Below are positions 43,641 to 53,500 of a stretch of 64,000 nt of DNA, piece by piece. The notes beneath the pieces are model-generated. The model did no database searches, had not been told where the DNA came from, and worked only from the letters and a program-made list of their open reading frames with translations. The translations under genes and the position numbers were made by a program. This DNA is from Candidatus Anammoxibacter sp. (GTDB taxonomy: Bacteria > Planctomycetota > Brocadiia > Brocadiales > Anammoxibacteraceae), in NCBI GenBank assembly GCA_021777105.1, contig JAIQZQ010000025.1, positions 39,479 through 103,478 of the forward strand, given 5' to 3'. Each line of letters begins with the position of its first letter. Position 1 is the stretch's first letter.

Positions 43641-44150
43641 GTGTGCCGCGAGCGCAAAGGAAAGTTGCATGAAGCCATAGATTGCGACACAATTTGCGCG
43701 TAATTATATAAGAGATGAAGGAGGGCTATTCGAAGCCGCTTTACAGGAAGAGGCTTCGAACTACTCTAAGCTGCTGCGGTCAAAAGCCGTGTTAGTGAGC
43801 GTTAGAGAAAAGGTATCTAACAAGATATCAAGTAAGAACCAATGAGATGAAGCTATTGAACCACTGCTGAAGTGTCGAAAGCGTTTAGACGGGATCAAAA
43901 CCGAGGGGGGCGTTGACTCGGGATAAACTTAACGGAAACTTGTTTACCGGTTAAGTGGTCTCCGGCATAGAGGTGGCATGAACTTGATTTAGGTTTTTAT
44001 ATGGAACGTGGGAAACTGAACTTTGATGTAAAGAGAGAAATCCGAGTAGCAGAAACTATAAGGGATAGAGCTCTAAAGCGATGTTCAATGACGGATCGGC
44101 CCGATTTGAAAGCCGTGTTTTATCCAACAGTTAAGACACTCCGGTTGATC
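43641..44150 (+). other. 5' fragment of a bacterial group II intron (ribozyme domains, no RT)
   Basis: The segment begins GTGTG, the group II 5' splice-site consensus, and continues with GCGCAAAGGAAAGTTGCAT-GAAGC and further blocks typical of domains I-III: GGCATAGAGGTGGCATGAAC, TATGGAACGTGGGAAACTGA, and CGGATCGGCCCG just before where the reverse-transcriptase ORF would start. No RT/maturase ORF, domain V (the catalytic hairpin) or 3' end is present before the next gene at 44173, so it is a dead fragment. The right boundary is approximate. Confidence 0.72.
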
Positions 44151-44172
44151 TCGCTCATGCAAAGGATTTGTG

Positions 44173-44925
44173 CTATTTGCGGTATTGGCTGCTTTGGCAC
44201 CACATGATGAGGTTGTAACGTTCGCCGCTTGTGATGTCGTTTGCGCCGTGGCGTTGTAAGCCTCTTATTAAAACGGCGCGGCCTTGTTTGTGGTCGATTT
44301 CAATGTTTGCATCTGGCATTGAGGGGCCCTGTTGACATTGCAGACAATGGCAACTTGATCCGCGAAAATAGAGGGAGCCTCCGGTAAATTGCCTGGTCAG
44401 GCATACATTTAGCGTAACTTCGCTGTCGTCGGAGTGAAATCCAAGGCCTTCGTCATTGCCCATTGTATATTCAACGATAAATCCGTGATGCCTGTCAAGC
44501 GTGCCGCCGCCAACGTCTTTGAACAATAGCGATGACAGTGGGACAACGTATTGAATCATAAGGCGGTTAAGGAACGGATCAAATCCAAAATCGTCAAGGA
44601 TTGCTCCGTAATTATTCATGCTGTTTGGGGCCGGGGCGTCTATTTTCTCTTTTTTCAGCCACGATATGTGCCACAAGACTTCTTCAAGCAATTGTTCGCA
44701 AAATTCAGTTTGCAGCATGTCAAAAGAGTAGATGCCGTCATGCTCTTCGCGCAATATTGAGCGCAATGCGTTTTCGTTGCCGGCGTGTATTGCCGAGACA
44801 AATGACGGGACAAATATGTCTTCATTTAGATCATATAGATTGGGATGCAGGGGTTTGTAATTGCGCGAAATATAATCGCGCCGCTCTTTTAAGGCTTTAA
44901 GATGCGCTTCAAATTCAGGGTTCAT
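44173..44925 (-). CDS. 2OG-Fe(II) oxygenase (prolyl-hydroxylase-like)
   Basis: Non-haem iron dioxygenases use 2-oxoglutarate and O2 to hydroxylate a substrate. The 250-residue protein carries the double-stranded beta-helix motifs of the P4H/OGFOD2 type: 'FIVEYTMGNDEGLGFHSDDSEVTLNVCL' with the HxD pair, the 'GGSLYFRG' strand, and the distal H in 'RGLQRHGANDITSGERYNLIMWC', followed by the 2OG-binding arginine in 'GERYN'. Iron ligands appear complete. The N-terminal 110 residues are helical. Substrate unknown. The intron fragment ends about 20 bases past its stop codon. Confidence 0.9.
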   Translation of the reverse strand: MNPEFEAHLKALKERRDYISRNYKPLHPNLYDLNEDIFVPSFVSAIHAGNENALRSILREEHDGIYSFDMLQTEFCEQLLEEVLWHISWLKKEKIDAPAPNSMNNYGAILDDFGFDPFLNRLMIQYVVPLSSLLFKDVGGGTLDRHHGFIVEYTMGNDEGLGFHSDDSEVTLNVCLTRQFTGGSLYFRGSSCHCLQCQQGPSMPDANIEIDHKQGRAVLIRGLQRHGANDITSGERYNLIMWCQSSQYRK

Positions 44926-45001
44926 GGCTCTATATCAAGTAAAAATTAAAAAGTTCAGGATAATACCTCTAATGATATTTTACCACATTTTTTGGGTTGG
45001 A

Positions 45002-45304
45002 TTAATCCTGATTGAGATTTGCGGCGGCTCGTTTTATTTGCATGAGCCTTGTGTCATACATGTCTTGCAGAAACGGAAGCGTTATGTCGTAACCGGAGGC
45101 GTCTCCTATTATGGATTGGGAGGCGCAATATGGGCAGATGGCTGTTTGATCGGTTTCGCCCTCTTTTTTATCAGACCATTTCTCTATCATTTCAGTTGGA
45201 AATATAGCTATGCAGTAAAAACATCCGCATTTTTTGCTTTCCAGAACCAGGGTCTTGTTGTTAAGCGATAATTTTAGAGCTTTCTTATATTCAGTTTTAT
45301 TCAT
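45002..45304 (-). CDS. Small zinc-ribbon-like cytoplasmic protein
   Basis: The 100-residue product has two cysteine pairs, CGCFYC (26-31) and CPYC (57-60), then 'SIIGDASGYDITLPFLQDMYD'. This layout matches a small hypothetical family common in proteobacteria and related groups ('CFYC...CPYCG.DSVIG.ASGYPIT..FL..M'), presumed to bind zinc. Its role is unknown. It follows the glycerate kinase gene by 12 bases on the same strand, so they form an operon; nothing in the sequence says why. Confidence 0.85.
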   Translation of the reverse strand: MNKTEYKKALKLSLNNKTLVLESKKCGCFYCIAIFPTEMIEKWSDKKEGETDQTAICPYCASQSIIGDASGYDITLPFLQDMYDTRLMQIKRAAANLNQD

Positions 45305-45316
45305 AATTATTATGGT

Positions 45317-46654
45317 TTAAACAACCAGTATTATTCTAAAGTCCATTACATTAGTGTTTGTTGGGCCTGAGATTAAGAGGTCGCCGATTTTGTGAAAAAA
45401 GTGGTACGAATCGTTGTTGTCAAGATATTCTACGGCGCTTACGCCTAATTTCTTGCCCCTCTCAATTGTGGAGCCGTCGGCAATGGCTCCGGCCGGGTTT
45501 GTGGGGCCGTCGGTGCCGTCGGTTGCAATGCTTGCGATAACAGTGTTTTCCATGCCTTCAATCTCTATGGCCACGGCCAGGGCAAATTCCTGATTTCTGC
45601 CGCCAAGACCATTTCCTTTTATAGTAACCGTGGTTTCGCCGCCGGATAGTATGCAGGCGGGGGGCGCTATTGGGTTTCCGCTTTTTCGTATCTCTTTTGC
45701 GATTGCGGCGTGCACTTTGGCGACATCCTTGGTCTCGCCTTCAATCAGTGTTGACAATATAAGCGGGGTATATCCAAGTTCTATCGCTTTTTTCTTGCCG
45801 GCTTTAAAGGCGTTCATATTGTTGGCTACAATGACGTTTTGTATCTTGCTGAAAATTGGATCGCCTTTTTTAGGCGTCTCTTTCGCGACTCCGGCCACAC
45901 CAAGATTAATATGGCGCGTTATGCTTCCCGGCGCTTCCGCGATTATATCATATTTTTTCAGTATTCTAAGGCAATCATCAAATGTTGAATTATCGGCTAC
46001 GGTTGGGCCTGACGCTATGGTGTCAAGGGGATCTCCAATAACGTCTGAGATAATAAGCGTGATTAGCGTTGAAGGGTAAGCTACACCCGCAAGATACCCT
46101 CCCTTGAACCGTGAGATGTGTTTTCTGATTGTGTTAATTTCGTTTATTGTCGCTCCGCACGACAAAAGCAGGTTTGTTACCTGTTGTTTCTCCACAAGTG
46201 ATATGCCTTCGGCAGGGAGGGGCATAAGGGCTGAGCCGCCGCCTGAAAGCAGAAAAATAATGAGGTCGTCTTCTCCTGTCTTTTTAAGAATATCATAGAT
46301 GATTTGGGCTCCGTCATAACCTGCCTGATCAGGCACGGGGTGGGCCGCTTCGTGTATGTTTATAGTGTTGACGGTGTCAACATGGCCGTATTTAACATTT
46401 ACATGGCCAAAAGAGATGCGGTCGCCAAGTATGTCTTCAATGGCCCTTGACATTGTTGCCCCGGCTTTTCCCGCTCCAACTACAATTACCTGTTTATAAT
46501 TATCCAGGTCGTATTTTTGGCCTTCAATCTCCAGTATAGAGCCTGTTAGTTTGACGTTTCTCTCAATGGCTGAGAAGGGGTCAACGGCGTGCAAACCTCT
46601 AAGGAATATGTCCCAGGCGTCCTTTTGCACTTTAAAAATTGAGTTTTTTTTCAT
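45317..46654 (-). CDS. Glycerate 2-kinase, MOFRL family
   Basis: These kinases phosphorylate D-glycerate at the 2-position, feeding glycolysis from glycerate or hydroxypyruvate. The 445-residue product is full length: an N-terminal DUF4147 domain ('VIVVGAGKAGATMSRAIEDIL', 'FLLSGGGSALMPLPAEGISL', 'INTIRKHISRFKGGYLA', 'LIISDVIGDPLDTIASGPT') and the C-terminal MOFRL domain ('LGGRNQEFALAVAIEIEG', 'IATDGTDGPTNPAGAIADGSTI'). The motifs around the active site are intact. It is followed closely by the small zinc-ribbon gene. Confidence 0.94.
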   Translation of the reverse strand: MKKNSIFKVQKDAWDIFLRGLHAVDPFSAIERNVKLTGSILEIEGQKYDLDNYKQVIVVGAGKAGATMSRAIEDILGDRISFGHVNVKYGHVDTVNTINIHEAAHPVPDQAGYDGAQIIYDILKKTGEDDLIIFLLSGGGSALMPLPAEGISLVEKQQVTNLLLSCGATINEINTIRKHISRFKGGYLAGVAYPSTLITLIISDVIGDPLDTIASGPTVADNSTFDDCLRILKKYDIIAEAPGSITRHINLGVAGVAKETPKKGDPIFSKIQNVIVANNMNAFKAGKKKAIELGYTPLILSTLIEGETKDVAKVHAAIAKEIRKSGNPIAPPACILSGGETTVTIKGNGLGGRNQEFALAVAIEIEGMENTVIASIATDGTDGPTNPAGAIADGSTIERGKKLGVSAVEYLDNNDSYHFFHKIGDLLISGPTNTNVMDFRIILVV

Positions 46655-47339
46655 TATATATAGACAACCGACCGGTTTTTAGTATTATCGTTTTTAACGG
46701 TTTTGTTCTAAGAAACAGTAAGTAACGCAAAAGTTTTGTGTCTTAAATATGTTGTGGCCGGTCGAGTGGTATTTTTTATGAACTATTCGCAATTTTAACG
46801 TTTGCGTGTTCGTTATTATTAATCAAAGGTATAGATTTTATAGGAATGGAGCCGGATGGTCAACTGCTAATTCATATAGAGGCAAAGAGTGGGTGTTGTT
46901 ATGTAAATACCGGCTCATATGCCATGGGCTATATATGGCCGGGTAGATAAGGTTTTCGACATTTGTTAGTGAATAAAAGGCTAAAATCCAACCAGTTCAC
47001 GGATTTCCACGTCATATGATTCATTAAATCGCCATTACAGTGCTACAATTCGTGTACATTTCATACCAATGGCGTTGCCATGGGCTATAATAAATCAACC
47101 CTTTTGGACTCGTTCCTGCTCGTTCCAACGCGAAGCATTTGAACGAGCATAAATCTTTGATTTTTACCAAAACTTTGGACATTTTAGCACTCTTTAAACT
47201 TTCGTCACTTCTAACAAAGAAATTCAAACTGACCATAAAAAGCAGAGCGGCTTAATTTGTGCGTTAGAGGCTTTCCGGATTGTCAATTCTATAATCGTTG
47301 ATCAAGGCGTTGCTCCATAGTTTTCCAGCCTTGATAAAC
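46655..47339. other. Gene-free stretch with repeat fragments
   Basis: No gene is supported. It contains a family H copy (47155-47222), GCCATGGGCTATA fragments repeated at 46920 and 47089, and a CTCGTTCCAACG-type hairpin scrap near 47120. Confidence 0.5.
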
Positions 47340-47374
47340 CTCCAGTATGTTAGTATTATACTAACATACTGGAG
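47340..47374. repeat. Perfect 16-bp inverted repeat
   Basis: CTCCAGTATGTTAGTA (47340-47355) is exactly reversed and complemented at 47359-47374 around a 3-base loop. It contains CCAGTAT, the unit of the tandem array at the right end of the window, and abuts the truncated 5' end of the remnant at 47381. Confidence 0.7.
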
Positions 47375-47380
47375 CACAGA

Positions 47381-47596
47381 ATGAAGCAGATCGGGCATCT
47401 TGAATCAAATGAAATCCTTACAGAAGAGATGTTAAAGCAAAGGCTTAATGAAAAGATTGAATCTACATATTTCAACGACGCAAAAAAAGACGTGGCAAAC
47501 TTATTGAAAGATCAATCATCGCTTTAGTTATGGTCGGAAGAATTTTTCACGGTTGTTTGTGATAAAATTAAGGTTAAGGGCTCGGAAAGAAAATAA
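47381..47596 (+). pseudogene. C-terminal remnant of an AbiEii-like nucleotidyltransferase toxin
   Basis: The frame from ATG 47381 reads LNEKIESTYFNDAKKDVANLLKDQSSL, an amber stop (47525-47527), then LWSEEFFTVVCDKIK to TAA 47594. 'DV..FLKD...L.LWSEEFF' matches the C-terminal end of AbiEii/AbiGii nucleotidyltransferases. The catalytic N-terminus is missing and the stop is internal, so the gene is dead. Its identity rests on a short match. Confidence 0.5.
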
Positions 47597-47724
47597 ATTT
47601 GACTTTTTTATCAGCATCTTCAGGCCGACTTTGCCAAATCTTCAATCGCCGAATCCTCAACGTAGCTATGGCTGCGCATCCGGTTCGACTCAATCAGATT
47701 GAACAAATTCAACCTAAATTTACA

Positions 47725-47755
47725 GGCAAAAAAGACCAAGTTATTTCTTTCCGAG
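47725..47755 (-). repeat. Dispersed repeat family F, minus-strand copy
   Basis: GGAAAGAAATAACTTGGTCT on the minus strand, close to the copy at 43405. Confidence 0.55.
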
Positions 47756-47931
47756 CCCTAATTAAAAAAACACAAAGCGAAATAAAGTTTTGCGTCTTGA
47801 ATATGTTGGGGCCGATTGGTATTATTTAACGTCGGGCGAGCCTGCTTTTGTGTTTTGTTTATTAATGAGCCGTTCGCGTGTTGGCTTTTGCGCTGTATTT
47901 TTAATTTATAAGCGCCCAAATGGTAATTGTA

Positions 47932-47995
47932 AGTGGCGCAGGCTCATGCTCATGCCTGTGATTAATTGAAACCACAGGCAAGGATGCCTGTGCCG
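47932..47995. repeat. Dispersed inverted repeat family A, copy 3
   Basis: AAGTGGCGCAGGCTCATG and the inverted CAAGGATGCCTGTGCC around ATTAATTGAAACC; the arms have diverged. Confidence 0.65.
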
Positions 47996-48036
47996 TTATT
48001 TAAAAGTGTATTTATATATTGAAAGGAAATGATGTT

Positions 48037-49518
48037 ATGAAAATTGATCTGGATAAAGGCGGTGTGTCAAACGAGGAGTTTTTGATATACCCTATATCAA
48101 TAGGGGGTTTAAGAGGTTTAAAGGGGACGGATGCGATAACTAAGGAGATATGCAGGATAAGGGAGCTTAAGGACTTTAAGGCAAAAAATGAGGAGTTATG
48201 CTGCTTTTTTATGGACGGGGGATTGGGAGCAAAAAGAGTGGCTCTTATTGGGCTTGGCGAATATGGGGATGCAAATCAGGAAGTTCTCAGGCGGGCAATG
48301 TCCGTGGTTATTGCTAAAGCGCAGAAATTGAAGATAACGAAGATATCGGCTGTTTTGCCGGAATTGGAGATAGCGGCAACTGAAATAACGTCTTCGCTGG
48401 TGGAGGGTGTGGAACTAAGCAATTACGTGTATCAGAAATATATAACTAAAGAGGATCGCAAAACGCTTCCAATTAAATCGTTAAAGATATATTGCGGAAG
48501 TCAGGGCAAACCTGATCAACTTAAAAAGGCGGTAAGCGAGGCCCAGGCTCTATGCAAATACGCAAATTACTCCAGAGATCTGGTAAATGAAAACAGCAAC
48601 CAGAAATATTCGTTGAAATTAGCCAAAAACGCCAAGAATGTTTGCGCGGGCAACAAATTAAAGGTTACGGAGTTAGGGGAGGGCGAGTTAAAAAAGCTGA
48701 ATATGAATCTGGTTCTAGCCGTAAACTCCGGGAGTGATTACCCTCCGCGTTTTCTGGAGATAAATTACACGGGCGACCCTAAATCAAAGAAAAGGGTGGC
48801 GCTTGTGGGCAAGGGATTAACGTTTGACACAGGCGGGCTGAACCTGAAGCCTACTAAATCAATTGAGGATATGAAGCTTGATATGTCCGGCGCAGCCACT
48901 GTTGTGTCAATAATAAACTGCGCGGCAGAGCTTAAGCTTAAAGTAAATATTACGGCGACCGTGGTTCTGGTGGAAAATATGATTGGCCCTAAGTCTTTTA
49001 AACCTGGCGATATTTTTGACTCTTATTTGAAAAAGACGGTTGAAATTCGCAACACCGACGCCGAGGGAAGGCTTGTGCTGGCCGACGCTCTGGCATATAC
49101 GATAGAGAAATACAAACCTGAACTGGTTATTGACTTTGCCACTCTTACCGGAGCGTGCCTTGTGGCCCTGGGCGAATATTACGCGGGCGCAATGTCAAAT
49201 GATCAGCAATTTATGGATCAGATGCTTAAATCGTCTGAAAGGACGTCGGAGTGCATCTGGCAGCTTCCGCTTTATGACGATCTTGCAAAAAGCTTAAAGA
49301 GTGATATTGCCGACCTGCAAAACAGCGGTCCCAGCAGATTTGGCGGCACGATCTTCGGCGGGCTGTTTCTGAAAGAGTTTGTGGGTAAAACTCCGTGGAT
49401 TCATATTGATTTTGCCGGTCCGGCTTTTTTTGAGAAGAATCACTATTACATTAAAAAAGGGGGCTCAGGTTTCGGCGTAAGGCTTATAATCGACTTTTTG
49501 AAAAATGTTAAATTATGA
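48037..49518 (+). CDS. Leucyl aminopeptidase, M17 family
   Basis: M17 enzymes are hexameric two-metal aminopeptidases that release N-terminal residues from peptides. The 493-residue product from ATG 48037 (GAAAGGAAA upstream) has the variable N-terminal domain (to about 170) and the catalytic domain with 'VALVGKGLTFDTGGLNLKP', 'MKLDMSGAATVVSIINC', the signature NTDAEGRL and 'DFATLTGACLVALG'. Metal ligands and the catalytic Lys and Arg are in place. The C-terminal end 'WIHIDFAGPAFF...GSGFGVRLIIDFL' is normal. Often called pepA; paralogues exist in many genomes, so I leave the symbol empty. Confidence 0.95.
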   Translation: MKIDLDKGGVSNEEFLIYPISIGGLRGLKGTDAITKEICRIRELKDFKAKNEELCCFFMDGGLGAKRVALIGLGEYGDANQEVLRRAMSVVIAKAQKLKITKISAVLPELEIAATEITSSLVEGVELSNYVYQKYITKEDRKTLPIKSLKIYCGSQGKPDQLKKAVSEAQALCKYANYSRDLVNENSNQKYSLKLAKNAKNVCAGNKLKVTELGEGELKKLNMNLVLAVNSGSDYPPRFLEINYTGDPKSKKRVALVGKGLTFDTGGLNLKPTKSIEDMKLDMSGAATVVSIINCAAELKLKVNITATVVLVENMIGPKSFKPGDIFDSYLKKTVEIRNTDAEGRLVLADALAYTIEKYKPELVIDFATLTGACLVALGEYYAGAMSNDQQFMDQMLKSSERTSECIWQLPLYDDLAKSLKSDIADLQNSGPSRFGGTIFGGLFLKEFVGKTPWIHIDFAGPAFFEKNHYYIKKGGSGFGVRLIIDFLKNVKL

Positions 49519-49561
49519 TATTGTTAAACTGCAAAAGTTCATTGTGTTTTCGCATGACTAT

Positions 49562-49660
49562 ACACACCATAAATACCATCTTATTAGAGGGGCTTTAGGA
49601 TGAAAAACCGCTTTAATCACCATTAAAAAGAGGGGTGGCCGCTTGGAGGACGCGGTGTGT
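49562..49660. repeat. Dispersed MITE-like element, family D, copy 3
   Basis: ACACACCATAAATACC, then TTATTAGAGGGGCTTT and AAAAAGAGGGGTGGCCGC, ending GGTGTGT. Same order as 6608-6714 with a shorter interior. Confidence 0.7.
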
Positions 49661-49781
49661 AATTACGCTGAACAGTCGCGTAAAATTGCCGTGCGCCGCG
49701 CGCGTTGCGCCACGCTCGGTGTTGCAAATTTCGAAAGTTGAAATATAATTAAATTAGTAATATTTAAGGTTTCGGTTTTTA

Positions 49782-49845
49782 TCCCCTATGAGGATAATTC
49801 TCACTAGAGCAGTCAAGCTGCTTAGTTTTCATATATAAATTAGAT
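49782..49845 (+). repeat. Dispersed repeat family E, copy 3
   Basis: TTATCCCCTATGAGGATAAT, then CAGTCAAGCTGCTTAG; closest to copy 2 at 27018. Confidence 0.6.
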
Positions 49846-49884
49846 GTGTCTCTGTTTTGTTTACCTTTTCAAAGGAGTAAAATT

Positions 49885-50328
49885 ATGAGAGGATCGGATT
49901 TTATGATAGGCGGGCACGATTTTAAGACATTGGTTGCTTCGCAAATGATGGAGACGAATATAAATTGGGTTAAAGTTAGCTCGACATGGCGTGAAACGGC
50001 AAAAATTATGGCCGAGTATGAGATGAAATCGATTCCTGTTGTAGATGACAACAAGGGCCTGGTAGGGCTTATTACCGAATATGATATTTTAGGCCCGGTT
50101 GCCGGTGAAAAGGATGTTAAAAATATTAAAGCCGGCGATATTGTATCCAGGGATATTCAGGTGATAAGCGCGGACACTCCGGCAATGGAAGTGTTAAAGA
50201 TATTTGATGATAAAAGGGTGTTTAAAATACTTGTGACTGAAAACGGGGCCTTAAAAGGCGTTATTGTAAAACATGATGTGCTTCATGCGTATCTCAGCGC
50301 CACGGAGGAAGGAGTGGTGGGGTTTTAG
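49885..50328 (+). CDS. CBS-domain pair protein
   Basis: Stand-alone CBS (Bateman) modules sense adenine nucleotides or S-adenosylmethionine. The 147-residue product from ATG 49885 (AAAGGAG upstream) has two CBS repeats: residues about 18-75 ('VASQMMETNINWVKVSSTWRETAKIMAEYEMKSIPVVDDNKGLVGLITEYDIL') and about 82-140 ('KAGDIVSRDIQVISADTPAMEVLKIFDDKRVFKILVTENGALKGVIVKHDVL'). No further domain is attached. The ligand and partner are unknown. Confidence 0.92.
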   Translation: MRGSDFMIGGHDFKTLVASQMMETNINWVKVSSTWRETAKIMAEYEMKSIPVVDDNKGLVGLITEYDILGPVAGEKDVKNIKAGDIVSRDIQVISADTPAMEVLKIFDDKRVFKILVTENGALKGVIVKHDVLHAYLSATEEGVVGF

Positions 50329-50446
50329 TTGGATACTGGATGCTTGAACTGGATGCTGGATGGGGCGTACTCTTGTCAGTTGTGCAGCTGCATGGAGCGC
50401 TTGCTTTATGCTTGAAAGAGCGTAAAGAGCAAACTGGTTTACAGAA

Positions 50447-50560
50447 TCGTTCCAAAACTTTGGTTTTGGCGCGCAATGGGATATTCCTACAAATAACGGC
50501 ACAGGCATACTTGCCTGCGATCAAATGAAACACAGGTCGGATGCCTGTGTTTCATTTGAT
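50447..50560. repeat. Repeat families B (partial) and A (copy 4)
   Basis: CGTTCCAAAACTTTGGTTTTGG (partial B) is followed by CGGCACAGGCATACTTGCCT and a perfect 17-bp hairpin, ATCAAATGAAACACAGG (50520-50536) with 50544-50560. It lies between convergent genes and could act as a bidirectional stop. Confidence 0.7.
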
Positions 50561-50588
50561 AAAAATTAGTTCATATCTCCATCAATAC

Positions 50589-53500
50589 TTATTTTCCCAC
50601 ATTTTCAACTTCCTCATCATCAGAAAGTATGATGGCTCCGGGGTGGATTTGCCACATGATGGCCTCCGCGTCTCCCGCCTTAAATTCAACATAACCAAAC
50701 GCGATTGGATTGAAAAAGTACTCAAATTTTGCCCGGCCGTTATCATCCGTGCTTGCAAATTTGGGCTTTACAGTCGGATCGCCCACAATTCCGATCAATG
50801 TTTCGCCGTCTGCTTCAACTAAAACGTCAGGCAATAGGATGCCTTTTGAGTCAAGGACGGTGACAGTGGCGATTCTGCCGTTTAACGACGGCAGGCCAAG
50901 TTTTGGAGATACCCTTATTGACGCGACATCAGGCCTTGAAGGCAGCAATCCGGTCCCGTCAAGATCAATATTTTTGACTTTTACCGGGGTTGAGCTGTCA
51001 GACGCTGTTCCATCTCCCAACTGCCCCCATCGATTTTTGCCCCAAGCCCAGACCTGGCCGTCTGATTTTAAAGCCAGGCTATGTTCGCCTCCCGCTGAAA
51101 TTGCGACAGCTCCGCTGAGGCCGCCTATCCTTATCGGGCTGTTCCTATCCGATGTTGTGCCGTCGCCCAATTGACCGTCGTTATTTTCACCCCATGCCCA
51201 TATTGTGCCGTCTGATTCAAGGGCGAGGCTGTGGTCGGCCCCGGCTGAAATTGCGATAATATTGTCAATGTTGCCTACCAAAACAGGCTTTCTCCTGTCA
51301 GATGTTGTGCCGTCGCCAAGCCGACCGCTAAAGTTTTCGCCCCAAGCCCAGACCGTGCCGTCTGATCTTAGCGCAAGGGTGTGCTCGTTGCCGGCTGATA
51401 TGGCAATAACGCCGCTAATTGAGCTAATTCTGGTTGGCGTTCTCCTGTCTGAAGTTGAAGAGTTGCCTAATTGGCCGTCGCCGTTTTCGCCCCATGCCAT
51501 TATTGTGCCGTTTGATTTAAGCGCAAGGCTATGTTCTCTTCCAGCCGCTATCGCTACCACATTCTCTAATCCGATAACTTTTGCCGGCTCTTTTTTATCG
51601 GAAATGGTTCCATCGCCCAGTTCGCCGCTTGCGTTATCGCCCCATGCCAAAACAGATCCGTCTGATTTCAGGGCAAGGCTATGCGCGCCGCCGGCCGAAA
51701 CCGCGATTATGTCGTCAAGGCCGCCTACATTCACAGGGACGTCTCTATCCGTAGATGTTCCGTCGCCCAGCTTACCGCTATTGTTATCGCCCCAGGCCCA
51801 AACGGTTCCGTTTGATTTCAGGGCCAGCGTATGCCTTTCGCCCGCGTCAATAGCGGAGACTCCGCTTAAATTATTAACCCGGACAGGGCCTGTTCTATGT
51901 GTATTTGAATCATCGCCCAGCTCTCCGTTATCATTTATGCCCCATGCGCCCACTGCCCCGTCGGACCTCATTGCAACGCTATGCATAAAACCAGCTGAAA
52001 TCTGTCGCGACGGCAATACGGGCAAGTTGACTGTAAATTTTTCAACCGTGATCTCCGCCGATGCGATATTATTATTTTCATCCTGCTCCGTTATATTCTT
52101 TCCCGCGTCGGCTTCAACAATGATATTCCATTTGCCGGAAGCTGTGTCATCCGGCACTATACCGGTGAATGAGAACGTCAAAGCGTTGCCTCCGGCAAGA
52201 TCAGTTCCATGCGTAAGGCTTTTGCCAAGTTTAATTGGGTTGCCGGTTAAATCATTGCCGGATGAAATGTAAATATTCTCAAAATAGTTGTTTGTAATAT
52301 CCCCGTCACCCTCGTTTTTGATTGTATATTTAACTTTAATCTCAGTCCCGTTATTTACATCGCTGTTTGGATCAACGATTACGTTTGTAACTGTAAGATC
52401 TTTGCCGGCTGATTTAACGCTTATTTTAAATGAAGAGACGTTGTTGCTTTCATTTGATTCTGAAACATTATTATCCGAATCGGCTTCAACCAGAATATGC
52501 CAATCCCCGGCTGAAACATCATCCGGAATAACAGCAGCCATTGTGACCGCGAGTGTTTCGCCCGGCGTCAAATCCTTAGTTTGGCTTTCGCCTTCAAGCA
52601 GCTCTGTGTCCGCGCTGCTTAGAGTCGTGTTTGAAGATATGTAAACCTTTTCGCGATAGCTTCCGGTTACGGTTTTATTGCCCGCGTTTTTGATCTTGTA
52701 CGAGATCTCAATTTCGCCGCCGTGATCAACATTTGAAGCCAGTGTAACGTTTAGCTCGTCTATGATCAAATCTTCATTTCCAGATGCCGGAGTTGGAGTC
52801 GCTGTTTCAGTTGCAGTTGTTGTTGGCGTCTCAACAGGGATAGGCGTTAAATTAAGGTCAAGTCCCTCCTGTATAACGGTCATATTGTCACTTGAGAAAT
52901 TAACGACATAAATTTTGCCGGTCGTCTCGTTTATGGCAATATTTTGAGGCGAATCGCCGACTTTTATTGTGTTCATAACCACGTTTACGGCCCCGTCTAT
53001 CACACTTACCGAGTCGTCACTGCTGTTTGCCACATATATCCTGTTGCTCAGAGTGTTTATTTCAACCGCTTTTGGGCTGTTGCCGACTTTAATCGTCTCG
53101 ATTACACTGTTTGTAGCGCCGTCAATCACGCTTACCGTATCATCGGAGCTGTTAGCCACATATATCCTGTTGGTTGCGGAATTTACCCCAACGCCCACAG
53201 GGTTGTTTCCCGCTGAAATAGTTTTAATAACGCTGTTTGTAGATCCGTTTATTACGCTTACCGTGTCGTCAACGCTGTTTGCGGCGTAAATCATGTTGGT
53301 TGCGGAGTTCACACCCAACGCTTCAATGCTTGTTCCCATATTGCCGACAGTCACGGATGTAACCACGCTATTAGTGGAGCCGTCAATAACATAGACGAGA
53401 TCAGAGCCGGCGGTTGCCACATATATCATATTGGTAGTTGTGTTAACGCCTATCCCATCGTCGCCGTTTGCGCTTGAGATAGTGGTCACAACGCTGTTTG

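Noticed and set aside
44001..44207. Short plus-strand ORF at the end of the intron fragment
   Set aside because: It lies within ribozyme sequence and matches no maturase segment.
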